Shown here piece by piece: positions 1-11,530 of a DNA stretch of 64,000 nt. The DNA is taken from the NCBI GenBank assembly GCA_030280995.1, contig JASXTE010000011.1, forward strand, positions 3,802,501 through 3,866,500. The letters are read 5' to 3'. Position 1 is the first letter of the stretch; each line of letters begins with the position of its first letter. The DNA comes from Hemileia vastatrix. Taxonomy: Eukaryota; Basidiomycota; Pucciniomycetes; Pucciniales; Zaghouaniaceae. The translations under genes and the position numbers were made by a program. The notes under the pieces are model-generated. The model made no database searches. It had not been told where the DNA came from and was given only the letters and a program-made list of their open reading frames with translations.

Positions 1-303
1 CTTGGTTTTTTTCGATGAAAAGGTTCACACATGTAATCAGGATCAGAAGAAACTTGTTCCCAATCAGTCAAGTCTTTGCTTAATTCATGATCAGCGGAAT
101 GGGTAAGATTTGACAAGGGCACTTGTTGTGCAAAACTAGTCAAGTTGAGTGGCATTTCTTCCAAATGAATTGCAGGGCGAGTATGATGGGGATCTATATA
201 AAATAGATTATCGCCTTGAAAGCCAAAAAAATAATAACTAGATGAAGGTCTTCCACCTGAGATACCAATTGACTGGGGGAACATAAATGAAGCCTAGAAG
301 AGG

Positions 304-340
<37 letters not shown>

Positions 341-1560
341 AACTTGAGGATTGAACAGATTGAAAAAAAGAAAGCAAACTTTGATGGCTTCATAATATGT
401 TGGATTGACACATTCGATTCCTAACCGAATGTTAATAAGAACTAATACAGGCCTTTGCCATATCGCTGATTTGGAATGGGACTGAAGATTAGATTTATCG
501 ATGATTGAAGCATCGAATACTTGAGCACGATAAACAGTGCCGTCCAAATCAGAAACGACACCCAATCCGGCCGGCAAGAATTCATTAGTTAAGGCTCTTT
601 TGTGTTTAGACAGGAGGGGGAAACCAAATTGAAATAAATATCAGCAACCCCATAGTTGAAAAATTTTAGCCACCCCCCCCCCCCAAAAAAAAAGAAAGAA
701 AGAAAAAGAAAAAGAAAAAGAAAAAGAGAAAAAATCAGGAGGGAAGAAAAAAAGTTCATACTTGATAGCACCAGCAGCAGTACTAGGACCAAACCATTCA
801 CCAATTTCTTTTCCAAGTTCTTTGCCTTTGGCAGCAAACCGGTGCACGGAAAATGGGGCTAAAGGTGACGGAGAGTCGATGAACCAAGATAAAAGTCGGG
901 CGTAGATTGGGTCAACACTTATGCAATTTTCTCGATGAGGATCTACTAGAGAACTGATTGACCTTCGCCAATCTAAATAAAGAGCCATATTTAAGCCAAA
1001 ATGGTTAGTAATGACAATAATAATAATAATAATAATATCAAGTCAGATTGAGGATTAAATATCATTACGTATGATTAGCAACTTAATCAAGAGAGAAAAA
1101 GACAAACAAACAAACCTCTACCCAAATGTGTTACAAGTAAAGCGTTAGCCAACAAACTTTGACCAGTTCTTAACATACAACCCCATCCACTATCACTAGT
1201 CAACCCATTCACTTCTTCTTCACTGGTACCCAAAGGTATTGGACTAGGACTTCTGGATACTTCACCTGGACCTTTTGAACGTTTTCCAGCTCTGCCAATA
1301 CTTAAACTTAAAGTGGCCAGCATTCCACCTACCCGTTGACGATGAGAAGTTTTTGAAGATGAGCAAGGGATAGGAGGGAAATCAGAGCGATAGGTTAATC
1401 CAATGAGAGAAGCAAATGCATGATAAAATGGAGGAGGATATGAATGAGTGATGGAAGGGACAAGGTGATTAAGGTTGGATGAAAATGTAGAAGAAGAACG
1501 AGAAGCAGCTGAAAGTTCAGGGGAAGGAGATGCAGATGATGGTGAAATCCTTGCTGCTGC

Positions 1561-1605
<45 letters not shown>

Positions 1606-3540
1606 AGGTGGTGGTGTTGTGTTGGTGGGGGCTGTGGCAGTACTGGAGAGGGTAGTAGCTTGAGAAGGGCTGGTTTTTGACAAATCCAGACTTGAACGGC
1701 CGACAAGAGAATCTCGTGACGCCCAAGCTGGACTAGTTCGTGAAGTGGTGGTAGGATGGTGTTTAAATAAAGATTTTCCTCTGCTTACAGTGACCCGCCT
1801 GAGTGTACTTCTCTTTTTTTGATGAAGTGGTTCAGTTGATGTTAAATTCGAAGCAGAGGGATCAATCTCATCAAGTGGAGGAGGAGGTAATGGTGGGGGA
1901 GGATCTTCCCAGTGCCAAATACCTGAGAAAGATTGACCACCCATGATCCATAAATGATCTGAAGATTTTGAAGGATCGTATGCATATGCGTCAGTGTCAA
2001 ACATGAAATTGACAGCTTTATCAAAAAAGCCACCGAGAGTGCGGGCAGTTGAAGGGTAAGATGATTGGTAAGATGAAGAAGATTGAGGGTTATTAGTGGA
2101 CCGGTTAGATGCCGACCAATCTCGACTTTGCTGACGAGGTTTATGAGTGCCACGAGCAGGATTTTGATTTGAGTTGGGATTATTAGCGGGAGAATTGGCA
2201 GCAAAAGGAAGAGGTGGGGGGAGAAGGACAGGAGAGGGAGAGGGAGATGAAGTAGCAATCTGATTTTGCAAAGGAAGATGAGTGGAAGAGGTTGAAAAAG
2301 CATGGTGGAACCAGCCACTGAGCCGACTAGGAAGAGCAGCGGGGCCACCTGCTACAATAGAAAGAGCAGAATCACGATGGATACGGGGTTTAAGAGTTGC
2401 AGCTGAGGCGGGGGAGGGACGACGAGGGGAAGAGGAAGAGAGAGAAGGAGAAGGAGAAGGGGGCGGCTGGATAAGAGATGTAGATAGGGAATTGGAATGA
2501 TGATTGGGAGTGATTGGAAGAGGAGGAGGAGGAGGAGGAGGAGGAGGAGGAGGAGAAGAAGAAGAAGAAGAAGAGGAAGAGGAAGAAGAAGAAGAAGAAG
2601 GAGAAGAAGAAGAAGAAGAAGAAGCGGATTGAAGGATAGTTTGATGATGAAGATGAGGAAAGTTTTCAGGATTAGGAGATCTTGTGAAGGATGGGTTTGA
2701 AGGAGAGAGTAGAGGGATAGGAAGAGGGGGAGGATAAGAGGTAGCACCATGCTGGTGACCAGGCTTAGGAGCCGATTTAGATTTGGATTTAGGGGATTTC
2801 ATGTGCAGTTTTAGCCTGTTTGAGATGGAAGGAATGGATGGAGGAGGGAGATGATGGGTTGGAGAAGGAGGATGGGAAAAAGAAGAAACGGAAGCAGAAG
2901 CAGAATGAGGGATGTCTAGAGCATCTTGGAGAGAGCCTTCCTTTCCGTCGTCTTCAAAAGAAAGAGCATCAGTGGAATCGAGGGCCTCGAAACCAGAATC
3001 TGGATCAATGTCGAGGTCGATGAAGCTGTTGTTGTTGTTGTTGGAGTGAGGAAGAGGATGATGATCAATGGTGATGTTGATGTTGATGTTGATGTTGATG
3101 TTGATGTTGAGATTGGAATTGGACTTGGACTTGGACTTGGAGCCCAGTATTCTTGAAGAAGGCGAGAGGCCGAGTGAAGACAATGGAGGAGCGAAAAGAG
3201 AAGACGAAGACCGGGAAAGCTAAAGAAGAATCAATCAATCCAAATCAAATAAAGATCAGTATATTTATATATTTTGTACTGTATTATCTACATCTTTTTT
3301 ACTCACCCTCACTGCATTCCTCATCTTCTGCCGCTGTCCTTCCCCCTTGACCAGCAGTTTCTCCATTGCGCCCATCTTCTTCATCTCACACTCTTCTCCG
3401 TCTCCGTCTCCTACTTGTCTCAATTCCTCCTTCACCATATCGTCAGCAGTCCTACTACCCAATTCCTTCTCTTCTTCTTCCAACCCCTTCTCAACCTCCC
3501 CCTCCTTCATCTTCATCTTCTTCATCTTCTTCATTCCCAT
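1..3540 (-). CDS. ATG4: Atg4-like autophagy cysteine protease (peptidase C54), five exons, 3' end outside window
   Basis: Atg4 processes the C-terminus of Atg8 and removes it from lipid during autophagy. I place exons at 3540-3307, 3219-1116, 972-762, 596-380 and 293-1; all junctions are GT-AG and the phases agree (introns of 87, 143, 165 and 86 bp). The second exon holds the active-site motif [14 protein letters not shown] (Cys near residue 759). The later exons give [44 protein letters not shown] and DPHHTRP, the family's Asp-His motif. Start: ATG at 3540 is the first after an in-frame TGA, and the donor GTGAGT at 3306 joins in phase to the acceptor TTTAG at 3221; the second exon itself has no early ATG. 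About 600 residues between the N-terminus and the catalytic domain are low-complexity Ser/Pro/Thr/Asn runs, so the protein exceeds 1,000 residues against roughly 350-500 for typical family members. The C-terminus lies beyond position 1. Family call is firm; the exact start is less so. Confidence 0.93.
305..339. repeat. poly(A) tract inside the last ATG4 intron in view
   Basis: An almost pure A run on the plus strand. It reads as poly(U) in the ATG4 pre-mRNA, a few tens of bases upstream of the 3' splice site at 294. Other ATG4 introns also hold simple repeats: CCCCCC and (AAAGA)n around 670-730 in the 165-bp intron. Confidence 0.8.
2519..2634. repeat. coding trinucleotide repeat, (GGA)n then (AGA)n
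   Basis: Purine triplets on the plus strand encode the poly-Pro and poly-Ser runs of the ATG4 N-terminal region on the minus strand. Similar coding repeats lie at 1558-1606 (GTT units, poly-Thr) and about 3070-3110 (GTTGAT units, Ile/Asn alternation). Confidence 0.85.
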
Positions 3541-3714
3541 CGTATACTCCCCTTCAACAACTCAATTCTCTGTCGTCTGTGACAGTGTCAGGAATGGATG
3601 TATTAATAGAGGTGGTGGTAACAGTGTTAGTGTTAGTTGGTGGTGGTAAGGGTGAGAAGATACACTCTATCTTGTCTCAAACTTTCAATGTCAAATTAAA
3701 AAATCAAATCAAAT

Positions 3715-3764
3715 CAAATCAAATCATATTATATTATATTATATTATATTATATTATATTATAA
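3715..3764. repeat. (ATATT)n pentanucleotide microsatellite
   Basis: About eight direct copies of a TTATA/ATATT unit, preceded by a short run of AAATC units at about 3702-3724. Confidence 0.85.
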
Positions 3765-4924
3765 TTGTATCCTTTAATAATCTCAAGTGAACTCTAAGCA
3801 AATCCAATTCATTCAACATCTCTCACACTGTCCTAGTCGTCTTGTCTAGTCTTATTTTGTGTGATGGATGGTTATTAATCTTAAAATAAATGGCAATCTT
3901 CTTGTTTTTAATTTCGCTCCTTCCTATGTCTTACAATCATCTTGACACGCCCTTTTCTTCTTGTTGACGCTAGCGTTGGGCTGGCTGGCTGGCTGGTTGG
4001 TTGGTTGGTTGGTTTGAAGACTTATCTCCCTACCCCTGACACCTGACATTCAAACTAAAAAAATCAATCCTCCAATTTTCAAATCTCCCTGGTGATTCTC
4101 CATCTCCACTCTCGCGTACCCTTGCTTCTTGTTTGAGGTAGATGCTGTGATCAGAAGCGTTATCTTTTCCCTTGGTAGTCATTTATCCTCTTGTCTGCAC
4201 TCGAATCCGCAGCTACTATCATCATACTCATTCTGTCTTTCCGCTCTTTTCCTCAGATAAAACACTCAAAATAACTATCATCGGTCGGTTATCTAATCTA
4301 TCTATCTATCATCTTTAAACTCAGCTCTCAGCGCTGAGTTCAACTTAACTTTAGCGCTCTTCACTTTGTACCTTCCACCTTGTTTTGACTCCAACTAACT
4401 AACTGACTATGTAACTATAACTATCATGATCACTATCATTACTTTACTTTACATAAATCATCATCATGTTCATTTTCCGCCACTCCCCTCCCCTCCCCCT
4501 GACACTTCCGTATTTCTCTATTTTTCTATCCATGTACTTTTTTTATTTACCAACTAAAATCCACCTCCATCTTTCCTGTCAGTTGTCCCTGTTATCATCA
4601 TCTTATCTTTGAGCTTGGATCGGCGGTGGTGTTGATTCCCTCCGTCTATCTTTTTTGTTTCCTTGAATGTGAGCATTCTCATGATCGTTAACCTCCCCAC
4701 TCTTCTTCACTTCCTGTTTGCCTACGCACCCTACATCTACACCCACCTACATATTAATGTGCCTGCCTACATAGACTTATTTATTTATATCCCACTATAT
4801 ATTTTGTATCCTTATATACAAAAATAGATTCAAAAAGATCATACAGAGTGGTCACTCAAATATAAGTTCTTTTTAGTATTATCACTATCTTCTTTATTAA
4901 ATTGTATTATAATAATATTTGCAG

Positions 4925-4926
<2 letters not shown>

Positions 4927-4998
<72 letters not shown>

Positions 4999-5000
4999 TG
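4927..5000. repeat. (GA)n dinucleotide microsatellite
   Basis: About 36 GA units with one AAAGA interruption near 4986. It yields Arg-Glu or Ser-Leu open frames on the two strands that are not genes. Confidence 0.95.
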
Positions 5001-5270
5001 AATATATAACTTGCTTTACATTGTATGTACATAGCTATCATCGTATTGTTTACTATAGATTTTTTTTTTTTTCTTTTTTTCTTTTTCTTTTTTTTTTTTC
5101 GGAAAAAATAAAAAAAAGAAGAAGAACGTGACTCAGAAAACGTATTTTTAGCGAAACATGTTACATTTGAAATCTGAAAAGTACAAACAAGTAAGTGCAG
5201 AAAGTTTGTTAGATAGAAAATATAGACTACTGAAAGGTTGAGTGAATCACTACTTTCCATACGCCCGCAC

Positions 5271-5443
5271 AAAAAAAAAATAAAATAAAATAAATATATA
5301 TAAAAATGAAGAAGAAGAAGAAGAAGAAGAAGAAGATGGGAGTGAAAAGGGAGAAAGATAACATTTCACATCCTCTTCCATTAGGGGAGAAAAAAAAAAA
5401 AAAATAAAATAAAATAAAATAAAAAAGGGTGATATGGTTCAAA

Positions 5444-5478
<35 letters not shown>

Positions 5479-5594
5479 GTGTGTATGTGTGTTTGTGTGC
5501 GTGGGGGGGGGGGGGGGGGGGGAAGGGGGGGGGGGGAAAGGGGGCGTATTTGTTATCCAGGTTTACTTTGTAATTGGTCAGATGTTTGTTCATG

Positions 5595-5632
<38 letters not shown>

Positions 5633-5720
5633 TATTTTTTTTTTTTTTTTTTAAATCTGGTTTTTGATTTCTTGTTTGAATTTAGTTATTAGTTAATTTG
5701 CTTTTTTTTTTCTTTTTCTT
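5271..5720. repeat. cluster of homopolymer and short tandem runs
   Basis: A run of (AAAAT)n and (GAA)n at 5271-5335, poly(A) and (AAAAT)n at 5390-5425, poly(T) of about 33 at 5444-5476, poly(G) at 5503-5536 broken by AA, and two long poly(T) tracts at about 5597-5652. Such a concentration could also reflect assembly or read-polishing error. Confidence 0.85.
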
Positions 5721-5844
5721 TTTCTTTTGATGTGTTTGATGTTTTGTTTCCAACTCTCTCTTCTTGTCTCTCTTTGAAAGTCTTATTGTCATGTGATGCC
5801 ATATATATAAATATATATATATATTCAATGTAAGAAACTTACAA

Positions 5845-5880
5845 CTTCTTTTCTTTTCTTTCTTTCTTTCTTTCTTTCTG
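5845..5880. repeat. (CTTT)n microsatellite
   Basis: About nine tetranucleotide units of CTTT/TTTC, next to a short ATAT run at 5804-5823. Confidence 0.85.
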
Positions 5881-6129
5881 TCAGCCAGTAAATTATTTAA
5901 TATATGTAAACTGGTCTGATAAAATTCTCTATTCAATAATTATTTACTTAATTATTAAAAATATCATAAAATTAACATTTTAAATTCTTTAAGTATTATA
6001 AATGATTGTGTAACTACATTATTTAAATTATTTAATTATTATATAATCAATTCATTTAAGTAATTAATATTTTTCTTCAACTAAAAATATTATTATTTCT
6101 TCATTATCTTAATTGAGTTTAAGGGGATA

Positions 6130-7044
6130 AAATTACAGCAAATGTGTAGATCTAAGTCCTTTAAAGTTACTGGGACTCAGACCTTGCTTGAAGTCAGCTA
6201 GAGAGGGGGCCAGGGAGAGCAAGAGAAGGTCTTTGTTGATGGGTCTTTTGGTCTAGAAGGTTCAATTGGAGGTCCAACGGGGCATTTAAGTGGAATATTG
6301 GACTTTTAAAGTCAAGGTACATAGTTTTATTTCTTTTGATTAATTTACTCAATATATAAGAGGTAGGAATTTAAAATATTATTATGATTTATATTTTAGA
6401 ATTCCGGTAATGTAAATACTAAACTTATAAAAAATAGTAATATGTATTGTATCTAATAGATATGTTATAAAAATGGTAAGTAAAAAAGAATGAGTTTTAA
6501 AAGTACAAAAGGAGAGGGCCTTTTATAGGAAAAAGGTGAGAGATAACACACAGAGTTAACAACATCCAATAAGAGAGTGTGAGAGAAAAAACTTAGTGAA
6601 AAGAGATTATGTGAATATAAAAAAGATATACTAAAATGATGTGTCTATAAAAGGTTTCATATTTATTTGATATAAATCTTGAGTTCCCTTAGATTGTCAC
6701 ACTTAGTATAGAACACTTGATTTAAAATGTTATTTTAACTGAATTTTAAATCTCTTAATAAAGAAATTTGAATTTTTTAGTTTTTTAATATTTTAATAAT
6801 ATTTATATTCCCTTTTCAACTTTATTATTGAGCATGGTGTTAGGGAGTAAAAATATATGGGACATTTATTAATTTTTATTAATTACTAAATTTACTTATT
6901 GTACTTAGCTATTTAATTGTAAGTAATACATAAGTAAATAATAGATAATTAATTATTAATAAGAATTAAAAAAAAAGGCACAGCTTCATCTCAGTAAGAT
7001 AATTAATTATTTTACTGGATAAGTCTAGTAGCCTGGCTGACAGT
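6130..7044 (-). mobile_element. probable LTR-like fragment, reverse orientation, related to family B ends
   Basis: The right end AGCCTGGCTGACA (ending at 7044) equals the reverse complement of the family B LTR start TGTCAGCCAGGCT. A reversed CTATAAAAG box lies near 6520-6530 (GGCCTTTTATAGG), in the position seen in B LTRs. The body is otherwise diverged and the left boundary is a guess, so this is either an old solo LTR or a fragment of a related family. Confidence 0.4.
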
Positions 7045-7896
7045 CTTTAGTATTTCCCTGAAACTTTAAGGGATATAAGTTTATTAAACCTTAGTTTTTA
7101 ATTAAATATTTAATATAAAATTGAATTTAAATTATGTCTTTAAATTTTATTTATCTTACTAAACCCTCACTTAAAACACTCAAAGTTTAATTGATTTTCA
7201 TCATTTCATTCAATTAATTTATATATATTAGGAGGTCTCACACCTTACCAAATACACTACATATACACACCACCAAAAAAGGTACCAAACCCACCATCAA
7301 AAAATTTAAATACACCTGCCCTGGAAAGGTGTATTTCAAAAGTGTATTTATCCCTAATCACATCTTCTTTTGGTTAAACAAGTCATCAAAACACTTCTCT
7401 TCTTCATCATGATTAGTCATCACTAGGCACAGAGACACCAACACTAGGTACAAAAGCACCAACACCTAGATTTTTTTACACCTAATCCTTAAGGGCTTAT
7501 TCATACACATAAGGTATGTGAATTACCAGCACTTAATCAATACCTTAATCATAAGCTTGCCCTTAATCTTCTTAACTTTTCACTAACATAATTCAGTCTG
7601 CCATCAACTTGAGATCACTACTACAACTCTAGCTCTTGATCTAATGGTTAATTCTGATACTGATTTCAATGCTGTAATACCCCCACCAATAGAATCTAGC
7701 AGTATTTCATCATCTCAAACCAGTGCTATGAATTCTAAAACACAACCAATCACCCTTTCTCATTTTGAAGGCCTGTTTTAACAAACTTACAATTTTGTGC
7801 AATAAAACTCCCCATTTTCCCAGGTTCATTCATGGTTGTTCATCTCCCAGACTTGAAATCACATAAAATTTTCAATCATTTTACATTTCTAAGATC
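7045..7896. other. sequence flanking element B, one short open frame, no recognised gene
   Basis: AT-rich sequence. A 45-codon frame starts at 7644 (MVNSDTDFNAVIPPP) and ends at TAA 7779. It is Ser/Thr-rich with no domain I recognise and could be the start of an old gag interrupted by the B insertion. Nothing else supportable. Confidence 0.4.
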
Positions 7897-9158
7897 CAGT
7901 CTCACTACGATATCTCAGCAACACAGTAAATTGTTATAATAAATTACTGGAATCATTTAAAGGAATAACATTATGTATTTTATGTAGTTACAATAAAATA
8001 TTTTATTGAATAATAAAATTATATAAATATTTTATGAATAAGTAAAATAATTATTATATTTATTTTATTATTAAGTAAAATATTTTTTACATAAAAAGAT
8101 ATTATATTCCATAAAATCATAATGCATTTTTATGTATTTAATATTTCTAAATTAATAAATTAATAATTAAAATTTATATTGAAAGTGTAATAATAAATTT
8201 AACTTGTAATGTATTTAAAATTTAAATAATTAAATTTATATACTAAATACAAATTATCATATATTATTAACCATAAATATTGGGCGCCATTTTTGACCCT
8301 TAATTGTGTCATTAAAATTACTAAATAAATTAAAACACTTATTTGATATAATAATATTAAATTCTCACTTTAAATAAGTTATATTATTAAATTAATTAAT
8401 TGTTTCAATTAAACTGATTATTAAATTACTTAAAATAGTTAACACAATTAATTAATTTCTCTTTATATAAAATAAAAATTGATTATATACATTTGGGTGT
8501 GTAATTACTTTTATTTGTTTTAATTAAACCCTTTACATCTTATTGTAGTACCTGTTTAGGATTATCTTTCTCACAGTTCTCAGGCTTCATACTTATGTAG
8601 TTATTCATTATATTAATGATTTGTTTTGGGACTTTATGGTGGGAAAAGTAGTTACTTATTCACAGGTTTAATTTATTGTTTCAATCTTTCTTATTATTTT
8701 GTATGTTTTAATTAAAATTCCTTAATTATTTGTTTCACACTAGTATTTTTTTTGTATATACAATTGATGTGCCTCAGAAGGTTTCCTTGCCTATAAAAGA
8801 GCCTCGGGATTCCCCTTTGGTAGTTATCACTTACATTACAAATACTATAATACTTTCAATACCTTATTATTATTTTTATTAGTGTTAAAAATCTAATACA
8901 AATATTCAATAAATACTTAAAGGTAGCTTTAAGTTTATTAATAATAATAATTGTTATTTATGCAGAGAAATAATTACTTACTTGATTAAATAATTTCCAA
9001 TAAACCAATACTCACTGTTGTGTCATCACTCACAAATTGTTGTTGCACCTCTCTTTCTTTTACTAGTTATTTTATTTCTTCTATCCTTTTCATTTATTTC
9101 TTCCTTCTCTTCTGCTTCTTTTCTTCCTCTTCTTCTCCTTCTTCTAGACAACTGTCCA
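7897..9158 (+). repeat. 5' LTR of element B
   Basis: Aligned by eye with 25073-26353 through shared blocks such as CACAGTAAATT, GTTACAATAAAATATTTTATTG and CTCACTGTTGTGTCAT. It has a TATA box (CTATAAAAGA, 8791-8800) and ends in a pyrimidine run, TTCTAG and ACAACTGTCCA, followed by a primer-binding-like ATTGAGGATGTTTCC. The first bases have diverged from TGTCAGCC. Confidence 0.75.
8791..8800 (+). promoter_or_regulatory. TATA box of the B LTR promoter
   Basis: CTATAAAAGA followed about 20 bp later by a conserved block with TATCACTTACATTACAAAT. The same pair occurs at 25955 in the 3' LTR and, reversed, at 27160-27167. It marks the likely U3/R boundary. Confidence 0.6.
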
Positions 9159-9843
9159 ATAATTGAGGATGTTTCCAAACAATAATGACTCTTTTTGACA
9201 AACGACTTGATGCACGGACCACTTAGTGAAAAAAAAGCAAATTTTTACTGCGGCTGTGTTTCAAACTTGGGTTCAATATTTAAGGTTTATAATATATTAA
9301 ATTATATATATTTTAAGGTGATTTCTTGATCACTATAGTAAGTAAGCCTTTGCACCTATCAACTATATTATTAAATTTTTATTGCAATAACAGTGCCTTG
9401 GATATTTTGCTGAGTCACTGAGTGTAAGTGATCATATTTTTTTTTGAAATTTTTTCCTAGTTGACCATAATAGAGTTATACTCTTAGTCCTAGAGGATCA
9501 TTAAATTTTTTTACATCAATTATTAAATTAAATTTTTTATTGAAATTTTTTAATTTATTGGTTGACAATAATAGTACTCAGTACTTAGTCCCAATATTAC
9601 CAATATATTTTGGTATTAATTAATTTTGGTTGACTTATTAAACCTTTTTGGTTGGTTCCATAATAATTATTGTTATTTCTTAATAAAATAATTTGTAATT
9701 GCATATTTTTTGTATTACATTTTTATTAATTAATTGTTTTTTGAATAAAATTTAATTTTTTTTTAAAAAATCACTTGATTATTTTTATTTTGAAAATATT
9801 AATTTAAAACATTAAATCCATTTAATTTTCTGTTCACAGTTTT
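9159..9843 (+). other. element B leader, no gene
   Basis: AT-rich leader between the B 5' LTR and the element A insertion. It starts with a primer-binding-like ATAATTGAGGATGTTTCC that resembles the ATTGGGGRYCTTTCC at the same place in elements A and C. No coding region seen. It resumes after element A at 18699. Confidence 0.55.
9839..9843. repeat. target-site duplication of element A, left copy (GTTTT)
   Basis: GTTTT directly precedes TGTCAGCC at 9844; the same five bases follow the end of the right LTR at 18694-18698. Confidence 0.85.
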
Positions 9844-11019
9844 TGTCAGCCTAAATATCCTTAGGACTGAGTATTTCTTATGCTTAAAATAAGATAACCT
9901 TAAGTAGATTAAGCTTATATCTTAAAAATAAGGTTAAAATAATAATATATATTATTTTATTATATATATATATAATTATTATTCTATTATATAACTTATA
10001 ATAGTTTAAATAGCTTATCCATGGCCTAATAATATTTATTAAGGTGTTAATGGAGTCATAATATACTTATCTTAAGTGATATGAAGTAATTATTGACATA
10101 CATAAGCTTATATGTATACATAAATCTCATATTCAGTGAAATATGCAGTATATTATGTATATTTAGGTATATAAGTGGGTTTTAGCCCCTTAATAGACTA
10201 TAACCTTTGTTTTTCTGCTTATTTTAGGTCATATGGACGAAATCAGTGGACTCACAACGCCTACAGAAGCATAGACACCTATATCAGGCGCATACACCCA
10301 GTTTGGACAACTGAAATTACTTCCTTGGATGGTTATTCACGGATTTATGGGTTGGAAGGATGTTTCTGGGTTAATATGGATGCTTGGGAATGTTATTGGG
10401 GGCTTGGACATTTTATTTGTTTCCTTTATATGCTTTTAGTTTCATTAAATCTCTTTTTGATTATTTATTTTACCTGTTTCTTTATGGTATCCGCTTTTAT
10501 CTGGGTTTTCTATTTATGGTATGGATCTGTGTTATTATTAATAGTGATGGAGGGTCCTTACTGGAGGTCTGGGTGTTGAAACTGCTTGAAGTGGACGCCA
10601 TGGGGAGGTGATGGGCCCTCACAGTGCTGTAATTGCCGGGGATAGCAGTGACATCATCTGGATTGAAGGTCTGTGCACTCCAGTGGATTTGGGTATAAGT
10701 AAGGAGGGATTTTGAAAGTTTATTATAATCATTCAATTACTACAATTCAAAAAAACACTACAATACAATTATTAAATTCAGAAATATATTACAAAGCCCT
10801 TATAAATTGATATTATCTTTATATAAGCTATAACTATATTTTATTCTTCTATTTTCCACCACTAGCACGCATTTAAATCCAAGTATTGTGAGTTTAATTT
10901 GAGTATAACTATTCTATTAGTCTTCCCCTGAGGTTTAATCACTAAATCATTTATCAATAAGTAGTAGGACCATAAAATAACACTATTATATCATACTTAT
11001 ATACTAGACTATACTGACA
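9844..11019 (+). repeat. 5' LTR of element A
   Basis: TGTCAGCCTAAATATCC... to ...AGACTATACTGACA with perfect terminal TGTCAG/CTGACA inversion. Same length as the 17518-18693 copy. A third copy, reversed and more diverged, is at 58451-59628. Confidence 0.95.
10175..10579 (+). other. open frame of about 134 codons inside the A LTR
   Basis: An uninterrupted frame without an early ATG (the first codon is GTG), rich in aromatic and hydrophobic residues with at least two segments that could span a membrane. It is open in the two A LTRs and partly open in the older reversed copy near 59147-58893. Openness across the older copy is suggestive, but shared ancestry and low stop density can explain it. 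A protein product is unproven. Confidence 0.25.
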
Positions 11020-11530
11020 ATTGGGGGTCTTTCCTTATATTTTACTTATTATTTAGTATAAGCCTTGGGACGTGATTTTTACCTTAGTGCAGCTCAAAAT
11101 TAACCAAATATTTGGGTCTGCTGCATATTAGTGGGTCATCATAACTCATTGATTGCGGAATAGAACCCTTAAAATAATTGTACTAATTTTTTATCATAAA
11201 AATTAGATATTTACAGTAGTAACTGTACCCAATATAAACCCAATTTCACTTGGTATTTGGACACCAATATAACACCCAATTAAATTGGTATTTGGCTAAA
11301 GCTTGGTAAGCTAATTATTCACCCTTATAGAGGTCTAGTTAAACTTATTATTATATTTTTAACAGATTTTTTCGAATTTTTCTTACATTTTATTTAAATA
11401 AATAAAGATATAAATTCAGGGTAAGCTCCATTGCTTTTTTATTAGTAATATAATTGCTAATATTATTTGTCTACTAATTCCATAGAGTTTTTTCCTTTTG
11501 TAGATGTAAAATATTGTCATTCTGAACAAT
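11020..11530 (+). other. element A primer-binding site and leader
   Basis: ATTGGGGGTCTTTCC begins directly after the LTR. The TGG that opens it fits pairing to a tRNA 3' CCA, and elements B and C have the same block at the same place. The rest is AT-rich leader without a gene. Confidence 0.6.

Larger units (their letters stand above)
3541..6130. other. ATG4 upstream intergenic region with many simple repeats, no gene seen
   Basis: No convincing coding region on either strand; the open frames here are products of simple repeats. The part next to ATG4 (3541-4900) is pyrimidine-rich on the plus strand and probably contains the ATG4 promoter and 5' UTR, but no single element can be named. Included are a GGCT/GGTT tetranucleotide run near 3978-4013 and the repeats listed separately. 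The end is strongly AT-rich and merges into transposon-derived sequence. Confidence 0.6.

Noticed and set aside
1395..1726. Poly-Gln and poly-Asn open frames on the minus strand, and poly-Val on the plus strand
   Set aside because: Alternative frames of the GTT repeat inside the ATG4 second exon, which is read as poly-Thr in the real frame.
4919..5131. Open frames made of Arg-Glu or Ser-Leu repeats
   Set aside because: Pure products of the (GA)n microsatellite and the following T-run; no start context, no domain.
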